Positions 52,001 to 59,149 of a DNA stretch of 64,000 nucleotides are shown piece after piece (the stretch's first letter is position 1; each line of letters starts with the position of its first letter). The DNA comes from CALBTQ01 sp036725605 (lineage in GTDB: Bacteria; Lernaellota; Lernaellaia; Lernaellales; Lernaellaceae). A model generated the notes under the pieces. That model worked only from the letters and a program-made list of their open reading frames with translations, had not been told where the DNA came from and did not search any database. The stretch is taken from the NCBI GenBank assembly GCA_036725605.1, contig DAIMDW010000027.1, positions 1-64,000 of the forward strand. Reading direction: 5' to 3'. The translations under genes were made by a program, and so were the position numbers.

Positions 52001-52064
52001 AAAACTTTTGGTTCGCTTTTCAACTCTAATTTGCCAAGGAAAAAGCCCAACCGTTCCTTACTGA
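49011..52064 (+). CDS. Mosaic glycosyltransferase: MAF-like N-terminus, CgeB-like core, propeller-like C-terminus
   Basis: A 1017-residue protein of at least three parts. Residues 1-200 ('YDPLLIAGVRAGYELAALTS', 'LYVVEPSPELFKAMLHIQDL') resemble the N-terminus of MAF/DUF115 proteins of flagellin glycosylation. Residues about 225-600 resemble CgeB/DUF3880-type glycosyltransferases ('LRVLQISSGFSHFVRYANRD', 'VDLALWGRGWEWHP', 'INLHINQFQIRHNRLTDGYA'). About 730-1000 has propeller-like repeats ('GACWAPDGRIATTDWAG', 'GSFGPDGAFYVQLRDEGGVF'). The last 130 codons are clearly AT-richer than the rest. The stop lies in the loop of a terminator. It follows the radical SAM gene by 10 bp and probably adds sugars in the same pathway. 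Confidence 0.75.
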   Translation: MDFAQNFERNLTAMQARWPSTAALLAQWRDRFDLTLDEAQGGGYVLAVESEQGLSAVSEPVDPASKAAAWAQREIPGGPEYDPLLIAGVRAGYELAALTSLLHRASGGRWQALYVVEPSPELFKAMLHIQDLTELIASAHFYCFVGPEAVTRFKQFLADDPFKPLPKKVSVLSAAATAQDAAQAVSQVVKQRAETAVRLKRRIDQYYDRRSIAQWVEELNGPLRVLQISSGFSHFVRYANRDIAQALTELGHETRIIGERERVDFLTGPALLAAIDEFKPHVIHHIDHMRFESAQVYPTRVIFLTSMLDFFPSLENKEAAQLLGDWDFVTGYVSHWTRFGYRADRLLPQQPMTNEHIFRPVELTAEQIKRFGCEVAYISNISKTPEQYFAETLSQLDDPADRRIAEKFYARVDGDFRAGKIYYFEADYRRALTDVGGDALPAATAERLVHAFLAEVGNALFRQLPLLALSEAGVDLALWGRGWEWHPQLARHARGILEHGEETNLAFNAATINLHINQFQIRHNRLTDGYAAGAFFLVHRHTDNIEYELADVMFAGGARLVEQTQRYLAEPAARQANAQANRKIALALYSYRAQYERSLRQMRYYFDSFTLAEVLAQIERSLAKIEEPVGERLASQSLAETIRETTGVDLRPVYDLHFTPEDNLLTERSIARSCFEMQLIESINRADRQQVQTRSERGDNIIAAKFLRSHLFLRSDDEMSRRHYHKLTGERRPYLRKGETFTLDKIQAPFGACWAPDGRIATTDWAGVKSTEERGIWLIDPATGAQELFATGRGVQIGSFGPDGAFYVQLRDEGGVFRITPHSRELILPTGEGTDLEVVPQVVVLPDGRLLLHDHEKTCYRLFDSADGRLREAMPAGAHKMISGGIINNNYLYYLGDYKIQQMELSPPYSTKAFPEPPTGVCASFALDSYGIVGLIAKERKVSPTNYERFPIGLLSMDFSGAVQFIVYTELFRNTPAFFLMREDKDRRALFGVSTQEKLLVRFSTLICQGKSPTVPY

Positions 52065-52077
52065 ACAGTTGGGCTTT
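52042..52077. terminator. Bidirectional terminator
   Basis: AAAGCCCAAC (52042-52051) pairs with GTTGGGCTTT (52068-52077), a perfect 10-bp stem with T-rich flanks on both strands. It serves both the plus-strand gene ending at 52064 and the minus-strand gene ending at 52093. Confidence 0.85.
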
Positions 52078-52092
52078 GTTTGTATTTGGATC

Positions 52093-52620
52093 TTAGAATT
52101 CCAGACCGCCGTTCAAGGGGTAACCCCAGCCGGCGCCGGCAACACGATCTCCGTTCGAGTCGTACTGAATCCACATGTGTTTGACAAAACCAAGCGATTT
52201 TATCACGCCGTAATCGTTGGCATTGTACTGCTCCACGGTAATACGCACCGAGAATCCAATCCCGGTTACGGTTGTTGTATACATAAGCACATAGGCCACC
52301 GAGTTTGCCGGAATATTACTATGGTATACTTTTCCACTCGCGGCATCAGTTAAATCCAACGTTCCTGCTCCGTAATTATTGAAGCGAATGTTGCTTGTAG
52401 CCAGGGATACATCCAATGAATTCCCGTTAAAGTCAAAAAATTCATACGTTATTGATTGTGAAATGGTGCCAACATTCTTGATTGAAAAATAGGTTAAGGC
52501 TTCTGCGGAATTCGCACTGACACCGTGGATTTCACAGCCAGGCACCTGCACCTGTCCGGCATAGCCGACCACACTAAACGCGAAAATAATGACCAGAGCG
52601 ATTAAACTTACTTTCTTCAT
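52093..52620 (-). CDS. Secreted protein of unknown function, AT-rich gene
   Basis: A 175-residue protein with a signal peptide (MKKVSLIALVIIFAFSVVGYA). The mature part looks like one beta-sandwich domain ('TYFSIKNVGTISQSITYEFF', 'VYHSNIPANSVAYVLMYTTT', 'GFSVRITVEQYNANDYGVIK') and I recognise no family. Base composition is far more AT-rich than the neighbours, pointing to transfer or high expression. GGAGGA precedes the ATG at 52620, and a palindrome lies just upstream. It has its own promoter region and sits in the middle of a glycosylation locus, so it may be a target of that system (inference). Confidence 0.7.
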   Translation of the reverse strand: MKKVSLIALVIIFAFSVVGYAGQVQVPGCEIHGVSANSAEALTYFSIKNVGTISQSITYEFFDFNGNSLDVSLATSNIRFNNYGAGTLDLTDAASGKVYHSNIPANSVAYVLMYTTTVTGIGFSVRITVEQYNANDYGVIKSLGFVKHMWIQYDSNGDRVAGAGWGYPLNGGLEF

Positions 52621-52639
52621 GATCGGATCCTCCAAATAT

Positions 52640-52659
52640 GATTGGTTTAGTTACCAATC
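52640..52659 (-). promoter_or_regulatory. Palindrome upstream of the secreted-protein gene
   Basis: GATTGGT (52640-52646) pairs with ACCAATC (52653-52659) across a 6-bp centre, 20 bp before the start codon. It is either an operator or a 5' hairpin in the leader of the message. The flanking 52660-52720 is AT-rich and should hold the promoter. Confidence 0.5.
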
Positions 52660-52773
52660 TAGTATCACCAGATTATAATGTAATGTCAATTCTTTTATTA
52701 TAGAATATCCATTCCATGGAAGGGTTGATGTTTCACACCGCGCGCAACCGCAGCGCCAAACTCGATTCTTAGT

Positions 52774-54201
52774 TCAGGAATACAAACGCAAGACAGGAAG
52801 CGGCGAAGGAAACATCTCACGCGCCCGCGCAAAGAGCGTGCGTTCGTGCGCGTCGCTGCTGACGATCACCGCACGCAATTCGGCGCTCGGCGCGGGTTGG
52901 CACACGGGAACGCCGGACAGTTTATCGACCGGCGGATGATCGTCAAAAATCACGCGCGGCAAAGGGACAAAGGCATCAGCCGCCAACAAGCGCTGCGTGT
53001 GCATACCCGCGCCGAACAGGGCGTAAGGCAGCAGGCCGTGATCGCGCAGACGTCCTACGGCATACCGCGCGCGGGCGATTTCACCGACCAAGGCGTCGAT
53101 GTTTTCGGGAAGCGAAGTTTCCGTCCAGGCCGGACACGACAAGCGCCACAGGCGTTCCTGCATGGCGCCGAGCGCGGCCAGATCGTTTTCGGCAAGATAC
53201 CGTCGCGCCGCGGCCGTCGTCGGATCGACGCCGCCTTGCCAAGCGGACGCCCAGGAAAAACGCCATCCCGGCGGCACGGCCGGCGGCGCGTCGTAGGTTT
53301 CGGCGCGTTTGAGCAAGGCGCACAGAACGTCGACCGCCAGCGATTTGCCGCCTTGATCGTCGAGGATGAATTTCCCCAGCGCTTCCTCATCAACGTGGAT
53401 GACCTGCGCGTCGAGCGTCGTTTCGCGCCCCAGGAAATCCGTCAGATGTGCGAACGATCCGTCATCACGCGCGCGGATCGTCAACGCGGGACACCAGCGG
53501 CGCTTGGCGGCCATGAGCGCGGCAGGCGCATAGCTGGCAGCGTTGAAGCGGTGCAGATCGTCGATCACCTCGGCGTAATGCCGATTGCCCGCCTGGCCGC
53601 GGCTGTGCGGGCGGATACGGTATTCGTACAACGCCTGCGGAACGTACAGCGCCGGTGCGCGGTCGGTCAGTTGCAGCCAGAAATCCCAATCCTCGTACTC
53701 GAAGCCGCGGTCGGTCGTGCGGAAACGAGCGTCACCGACGGCCGAGCGACGCACCAGCGAAGCGATCGATAACGTGTTGGTCGCCAGCAACGCGAGGCGG
53801 TTGAAGGCGGGGCGATGAATTTCACGCCCGTCGTCGCCGCGCCGAAACGCCGGATAGGCCAGTGCCGCTTGCGGTTCGCGCGCCAGCGCTTCAGCCATGA
53901 CGCGTAGCGCGCCGGGCAACAGACGGTCGTCGGCGTCCAGGAACATGACGAACTCGCCGGTCGCTCTTTCCAGGCCGGAGTTGCGTGCGGCGGCCACGCC
54001 GCGATTGGGCGTGCGGAGCAACTCGACGCGTTCGCGCCGCGCCAGTTCATCGAGGCGCTGCATGGTAGCGGCGTCGGTCGAACCGTCGTCGATCAACAAC
54101 ACCTCGACCGCCGCGTCGGCCTGCGCCAACACGCTGTCGACGGCGTCGCCGACGTACGCGCCGAGGTTGAAGCAGGGAATGGCAACGGCGATTTTATACA
54201 T
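52774..54201 (-). CDS. Family 2 glycosyltransferase with C-terminal GAGxHT module
   Basis: A 475-residue protein. The GT2 domain (1-230) has 'AVAIPCFNLGAYVGDAVDSV', 'VEVLLIDDGSTDAATM', 'GVAAARNSGLERATGEFVMF' and the DxD motif LDADD. A middle region of unclear fold follows. The last 90 residues form the shared module: 'YALFGAGMHTQRLL', 'VIFDDHP', 'GVPVC', 'IVSSDAHERTLF' and terminal LYS. It overlaps the upstream gene by 8 bp, so the genes are coupled. It probably transfers a sugar from a nucleotide donor. Confidence 0.85.
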   Translation of the reverse strand: MYKIAVAIPCFNLGAYVGDAVDSVLAQADAAVEVLLIDDGSTDAATMQRLDELARRERVELLRTPNRGVAAARNSGLERATGEFVMFLDADDRLLPGALRVMAEALAREPQAALAYPAFRRGDDGREIHRPAFNRLALLATNTLSIASLVRRSAVGDARFRTTDRGFEYEDWDFWLQLTDRAPALYVPQALYEYRIRPHSRGQAGNRHYAEVIDDLHRFNAASYAPAALMAAKRRWCPALTIRARDDGSFAHLTDFLGRETTLDAQVIHVDEEALGKFILDDQGGKSLAVDVLCALLKRAETYDAPPAVPPGWRFSWASAWQGGVDPTTAAARRYLAENDLAALGAMQERLWRLSCPAWTETSLPENIDALVGEIARARYAVGRLRDHGLLPYALFGAGMHTQRLLAADAFVPLPRVIFDDHPPVDKLSGVPVCQPAPSAELRAVIVSSDAHERTLFARAREMFPSPLPVLRLYS

Positions 54202-56758
54202 ACCAATGCCGAAAGCGGATCGTGCCCGCGATGCGTCCCAAACGCTTGGCGACGGTGATCATCCACTCCAGGAATTCATCGCTGTAGCGGCTGTTGGTGG
54301 CCGCGTCCAGCCGCTGGAATATTCCCGCGCCGCGCGCCAACGCGGCGACCGACGCGCCGGCCAACTCGCCGTTGGGGATGAAAATTGCGCGTAGTTCCTC
54401 GGGTGCATGCAGATCGAGATGACGGCCCAAACGCGCCATCGCCTCTTCATCGTACAGACCCAACACGGCGACGCCGCGCGCGGCGAGCGGGCGCAGCTTC
54501 GGCAACAGCTCGTGCTCGAAGGCGTCGGTGGAAATGAGAATCGTGCGGCAGCCGCGTCGCAACGCTTCGTCCTGCGTGACGACCGGCAAACCGCCGATTT
54601 CCTGTCCCGGCTGCGCGCGATCGTCGATGACGCCCTGCGCGCCCATAGCCGCGAAACCGGCGCGCGTTTGCAGCCGCCGCGTGTGCTGGCCGGCCGCGTA
54701 AAGATACAGCCCGGCCGGTTTCCGCTCAGCGATGAGCTCCATCGCGCGATCGAGGTATTCGAGCATCGGCGGAACGGGAGTTTCGATCACCGCAATGCCA
54801 AACCGTTTCACTTGCGCGACGACCGGATTTTTGCGCAATGCGGGCGTGGTGACGAGGCAGGCTTTTGAGGGATCGCTCACGCGCACGAAAAACTCTTCGG
54901 GACGTTCATCGCGCAGGCCCGACAACAAGCCCGGTTTCAGACCGGTTTGCAGAAAGCCGACGCCCTGCCCAAGCAGTTTTCGCCAGGCGCGGCCGGATTC
55001 ACGCAGGCGCTCGCGCGGCGTGCGTTCATCGAGCGGAAAACGGCGGTCGAGATCGACGTGACCATAGCCGTAACGCATGCTGACCTTGAACAGGCTGCGC
55101 AGATCTTCGCGGTGAAAATGGCGCACCGTCGCATCGGAAGCGGCGCGGAATCGATAGCGGCCATCAGCGGTCAGGCGATAGGAAAACTCCAAATCGCCGG
55201 AGGAGATCATCGATTCGCTGAACAGACCGACGCGGGCGAACACGTCACGTCGATAGCAAACGTTGGCGGTGACCACGTTCGGTCGCAACGAGGTTTCCAG
55301 ATCGGGATGCAGGTCCAGGTACTTGCGGCGGCTTTGCCAACGGGCGATGTCGTTGTCGGTTTCGCCACCCAGAATGCGGCCGGCCACGCCGCCAACGTCG
55401 GGATGAGCGAACCATTGCACCGCGTTGGACAGCCAATGCGGATCGGCTTCGCAATCGTCGTCGGTGAAGGCGAGAATCTCGCCGCGCGCGACGCCGATGC
55501 CGTGATTGCGCGCCGCGTAGCTGGTCTGCACGCGGTCGTAAAACTCATAACGCACGCCGTCGAACGAACGCACGAACGCGGCGGTGCCGTCGGTCGAGTT
55601 GTTGTCGACCACGATGATCTCGTAACAATCGCGCGGGTAACTCTGATTGAGCAACGAGGGCAGCAGACGCGCCAATTTTTTCTCGCCGTTGAAGGTCGGG
55701 ACGATGATCGAAACGAAGGGTTGCGGCCTTTCCGGCAATCGCCAATCGCGCTTGGCCAGCAGGGCGGTCAGCGTGTCGTGCACGAGATCCGGCGTGGTCA
55801 TCTCCAGACACCAGGCGCGCTTGTTGCCCAGCGGCACGCCGGGGCGGTAACACGGCGAGCAGGAAACGTCGCGGCGGACGATGAAATGCCGCGCGATCAA
55901 CGGCGTGTTTTTCTCCCAGGAGGTCGGACCGTAAATGCCGATCACCGGCGTGCCCACGGCCGCGCCCAGGTGCATCAGCCCCGTGTCGTTGGCGACGACG
56001 GCGACGGCTTTACGCAACACGGCGGCGACGCCGGCGAGACTGGTTTTGGCGATCAGGTCGACCACCGGCGCGGCGGCGGCCTGTTGAATCGGCGCGGCGA
56101 GATCGAGTTCGTCGGGTCCGCCGATGAGCACGACCGCATAGCCGTCGGCATGCAGCTTGTCGGCCAATTCGCCGTAGTAGCGCGGCGGCCAGCGTTTGAC
56201 CGCCAGGTCGGGAAAGCAGCCCGGATGCAGCGCGACGAAGGGACCGGTCACGCCGTTTTCACGCAACAACCGGCGCGCTTCGTCGTGGCCGGTGCGCGGC
56301 ACGGTCAGACGCGGCAGGCGACGGCGCGGTTTCTTGCCGACGGCGGCAAGCAGGTCGAGATTCAACCACGCTTCGTGGCGGCGCTCGTCGGCGGTCAGGG
56401 AAATCGTCGCGAGGTTTTCGTTGCGGCCAGCGTTGTGCGCGACGGTCGTGCGCGCGTGGCGCGTGGCGGCGCGCAGCAAATCGGCATCGGCACAGGGATA
56501 GGTAAACAGCACCAGATCGGGCTTTTCGCGCGCAAACCATTTTTCGGCGTCAAAGTCATTTTCGATGATCACCCGGCGCAGATCGGGCCGCGCCAGTTCG
56601 GCGATTTGTCGGCAGCGTCGATCGAGCAGCAGCGTGACCTTGGCGCGCGAATAGGCCTGCGGCAGGGCGTCGAGCAACGGCAGGGTGAACAGGAAATTCC
56701 CCAGGCCATAAAGACGGACGACGACGATGCGCCGTATCGGCGTTTCATTTTTCTTCAT
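54194..56758 (-). CDS. Fusion of heptosyltransferase-like (GT9) and GT2 domains with GAGxHT module
   Basis: An 854-residue protein. Residues 1-340 resemble GT9 heptosyltransferases ('RIVVVRLYGLGNFLFTLPLL', 'VALHPGCFPDLAVKRWPPRY', 'VVANDTGLMHLGAAVGTPVI', 'IYGPTSWEKNTPL'). Residues about 345-600 are a GT2 domain ('VSIIVPTFNGEKKLARLLPS', 'IIVVDNNSTDGTA', 'EILAFTDDDCEADPHW'). The shared module follows near 690-770 ('LYLYAAGQHTRRLQ', 'GVIDDRAQ', 'GLPVV', 'ILISTDAFEHELL'), and then about 80 extra residues. Combining GT9 and GT2 in one chain is unusual. ATG at 56758 is preferred to a GTG at 56767; neither has a strong ribosome site, and both overlap the upstream gene. Confidence 0.8.
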   Translation of the reverse strand: MKKNETPIRRIVVVRLYGLGNFLFTLPLLDALPQAYSRAKVTLLLDRRCRQIAELARPDLRRVIIENDFDAEKWFAREKPDLVLFTYPCADADLLRAATRHARTTVAHNAGRNENLATISLTADERRHEAWLNLDLLAAVGKKPRRRLPRLTVPRTGHDEARRLLRENGVTGPFVALHPGCFPDLAVKRWPPRYYGELADKLHADGYAVVLIGGPDELDLAAPIQQAAAAPVVDLIAKTSLAGVAAVLRKAVAVVANDTGLMHLGAAVGTPVIGIYGPTSWEKNTPLIARHFIVRRDVSCSPCYRPGVPLGNKRAWCLEMTTPDLVHDTLTALLAKRDWRLPERPQPFVSIIVPTFNGEKKLARLLPSLLNQSYPRDCYEIIVVDNNSTDGTAAFVRSFDGVRYEFYDRVQTSYAARNHGIGVARGEILAFTDDDCEADPHWLSNAVQWFAHPDVGGVAGRILGGETDNDIARWQSRRKYLDLHPDLETSLRPNVVTANVCYRRDVFARVGLFSESMISSGDLEFSYRLTADGRYRFRAASDATVRHFHREDLRSLFKVSMRYGYGHVDLDRRFPLDERTPRERLRESGRAWRKLLGQGVGFLQTGLKPGLLSGLRDERPEEFFVRVSDPSKACLVTTPALRKNPVVAQVKRFGIAVIETPVPPMLEYLDRAMELIAERKPAGLYLYAAGQHTRRLQTRAGFAAMGAQGVIDDRAQPGQEIGGLPVVTQDEALRRGCRTILISTDAFEHELLPKLRPLAARGVAVLGLYDEEAMARLGRHLDLHAPEELRAIFIPNGELAGASVAALARGAGIFQRLDAATNSRYSDEFLEWMITVAKRLGRIAGTIRFRHWYV

Positions 56759-57692
56759 GCTTATCACGCCGGCGAATACGCGATTCGTTGATGGTGATGT
56801 CCGCGGCGAAGCTGTCGATCATCGAGGGCAGATCGGGCAGCGCATCCACCTGGCGGACGAAGCGATTGCAGTCACAAACTTCCTTATCGCACGGCCGCGG
56901 CCGATCAAACAGATCCAGATGCTCCTCCGCAACATCGCCCAACCGGGTCGAGTGATTGGGACAACGGTAGATTCGACCGGTGGGCATGATGCGCACCAGG
57001 CTATAACCCGCGTGGCAGATACGACCCAGATAGGCCGGCAGCTCGAACAAATGCGGGCGTTGCTGATCGCCGTAAATTACCTTCTTTTGCCCTTCGGTAT
57101 AATCCTGCGGATAGGTCTTCCCTTGATAGACGGCGCGGCACGGCTGCGGCGTCAGGCGAAAACCGAGGTCGGCGAATTCGCGCTTGGCTTCCCGGTAATC
57201 GTCGAAACGTCGCGGGTGCATGACGTAGGGGATGGTCACGCGGAAGCCGTTGTCGGCGAAAGCGCCGACACGTTCCATGAACGCTTGTTTGCGCGCCGGA
57301 TCCTTCTCCGTTTCCGGATGATAGGCACAGGAAAACATGACCACATAGTCGGGATCGACCGTTTCCAACACTTCGCTGATGTCATGACTCAAGTTTGTGT
57401 CGACGCTGACCCAGTGACCGGCGCGGGTCAACAAAGAAAGCAACTCGGCGAATTTCGGATACAGAAACGTTTCGCCGCCACTGATCACGAACCACCATTT
57501 GCGGCCGGTGCGCTCGAAAACATCGAGCAACTGCCGGTTGGTAAACGGAGGCGGCGGATCGTCTTTATGTTGCGGTGAACCGGCGCAGCAATAGTAGCAA
57601 TTGAAATTGCAGGCCAAGGCGATTTGGAACATGGCGACGTTCCGCGCGACTGTCGGCAAATCGAAGCGATCGGTAATTGCCGCCATAGTCAT
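56745..57692 (-). CDS. Radical SAM protein
   Basis: A 315-residue radical SAM enzyme with the cluster motif CNFNCYYCC near residue 28, 'WWFVISGGETFLYPKFAELL' (GGE motif), and additional cysteines near the C-terminus (RICHAGYSLV, YRCPNHS, CDKEVCDCNRF) that could bind an auxiliary cluster as in SPASM/twitch proteins. The ATG at 57692 overlaps the upstream stop (ATGA) and follows GGAGG. It lies between two glycosyltransferase genes. The substrate is unknown. Confidence 0.85.
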   Translation of the reverse strand: MTMAAITDRFDLPTVARNVAMFQIALACNFNCYYCCAGSPQHKDDPPPPFTNRQLLDVFERTGRKWWFVISGGETFLYPKFAELLSLLTRAGHWVSVDTNLSHDISEVLETVDPDYVVMFSCAYHPETEKDPARKQAFMERVGAFADNGFRVTIPYVMHPRRFDDYREAKREFADLGFRLTPQPCRAVYQGKTYPQDYTEGQKKVIYGDQQRPHLFELPAYLGRICHAGYSLVRIMPTGRIYRCPNHSTRLGDVAEEHLDLFDRPRPCDKEVCDCNRFVRQVDALPDLPSMIDSFAADITINESRIRRRDKHEEK

Positions 57693-59149
57693 CGCGCCTC
57701 CAGTTCGCCGCACCAGAACGGCTTGTCTCCACACGTCCAGTAAATCGGTTGGATCATGTTTTCGGCGACGCCGTCGTTGCGCAGGCGTTCCATCACCTGC
57801 GGTTCATAGGCGTCAGTGGAGACGATCAGCAACTGCGCGCCGCGGCGAAGCGCTTCGGACAGATTCATGATCGGCAAGCGATTGACCGCCTTTTTATCGG
57901 GCGCGTCGTCGACAACGCCCTTGACGGGAATATGGTGGAAAAAGCCGAATTCGTCGAGGTACATCGTGTGGCAACCGGCGCCGTACACGTGAACTTCCTC
58001 TGGCCGGCGCAGCCGCAATTGCTCGATGAACCACGGCAGGTAACGATCCTTGAGCCATTCGCTATCGATCAATCCCGGATCGCGCGGATCGTCCAACTCG
58101 CGTGTGCGCCAATGGGCGATGCGCTCGCGATACAACCTCGCGTACATCAATAAATGCGGCCAGCGATCCTGCGCGGCGGCCATCAGCTCGGCGAACGCCC
58201 GGTCGGCTTCCTCCCAATCGGCAAGCACATATGCGAAAACCGCTTCACAGAACCGCAGCCGGCACCGGCTCGCAAAGTCGCCCTGCTCGTCCGCCAGCTC
58301 GCGCGCTTCGCGCAAAGCCTGGCGCGCTTCCGTCGGCGCAAGGTTGGCGGTGAAATTCCACGCCATCTTCAACCACAAATCGAGCGGCGCTTCTTCGGTA
58401 TACCGGCAATGATCGGGCGCCGTGTCGATGTCGATATTGGCGATCTGCTCCTGGGACGTTTTGAAATACCAGGGACGCGGCACCTCGAAATACAACAGCG
58501 GCGTTTGCGGATCCGCCTCTTCCCAGGTAAAGTATGGCATCAGATAGTCGCCGAAATGATAACCATCGGCCTTAATCTTGGCCAGTTCGGCGTCCTTGTC
58601 GACGTAACCGAAGTGCCGGATGCGCAGGTTCGCCTGCCCCCATTTGCCGTCGATCTTGTCCAGACAGGGGAACGGCGAGTGGTTGCGGATGTTGTAGAAG
58701 AACACCTTGCCCGGTTCGTGGCGGTACAGACACCAGTGGATTTCGGCCAGGTCGCCGTGGTCCTCGTCGCCGACACAATTGAAACGCTTGAGCGCCCAGG
58801 CCTTGTAGCCAGGAATGGCCAGCAGCTCGCGGATGCGGCGCACGCCCATTTCGTCGAGGATTTCATCGGCGTCGATGCGCATGATCCAATCGGGATTGGT
58901 CAGCGTGGCCAGCGCCATGGCGAGGCCGTAGTCGTGCGATTCATGGTAGTAGCCTTTGTCCATCACCACGACGTGGCGCACTTTGGGATGGCTGCGCAGA
59001 ATCTCAACGGTGCGGTCGGTCGAGCCGTCGTCATAGGCGACGATGTGGTCGCAAAAACGCGCAAGATTGTCCAGACAGCGCGGCAGATTGGCTTCCTCGT
59101 TCTTCACCCGCAAGGATGCGGTCAGAACGATCTCCTCCGGCTTTTTCAT
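57689..59149 (-). CDS. Family 2 glycosyltransferase (WaaE/KdtX-like) with C-terminal GAGxHT module
   Basis: A 486-residue protein. The GT2 domain (1-210) has 'LTASLRVKNEEANLPRCLDN', 'HIVAYDDGSTDRTVEIL' and IMRIDADEIL. A helical middle region follows ('APTEARQALREARELADEQG', 'CEAVFAYVLADWEEADRAF'), tetratricopeptide-like. The shared module closes it: 'VHVYGAGCHTMYLDE', 'GVVDDAP', 'RLPIM', 'LLIVSTDAYEPQVM'. The start shares a base with the upstream stop (TAATG), so the genes are coupled. Confidence 0.85.
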   Translation of the reverse strand: MKKPEEIVLTASLRVKNEEANLPRCLDNLARFCDHIVAYDDGSTDRTVEILRSHPKVRHVVVMDKGYYHESHDYGLAMALATLTNPDWIMRIDADEILDEMGVRRIRELLAIPGYKAWALKRFNCVGDEDHGDLAEIHWCLYRHEPGKVFFYNIRNHSPFPCLDKIDGKWGQANLRIRHFGYVDKDAELAKIKADGYHFGDYLMPYFTWEEADPQTPLLYFEVPRPWYFKTSQEQIANIDIDTAPDHCRYTEEAPLDLWLKMAWNFTANLAPTEARQALREARELADEQGDFASRCRLRFCEAVFAYVLADWEEADRAFAELMAAAQDRWPHLLMYARLYRERIAHWRTRELDDPRDPGLIDSEWLKDRYLPWFIEQLRLRRPEEVHVYGAGCHTMYLDEFGFFHHIPVKGVVDDAPDKKAVNRLPIMNLSEALRRGAQLLIVSTDAYEPQVMERLRNDGVAENMIQPIYWTCGDKPFWCGELEAR

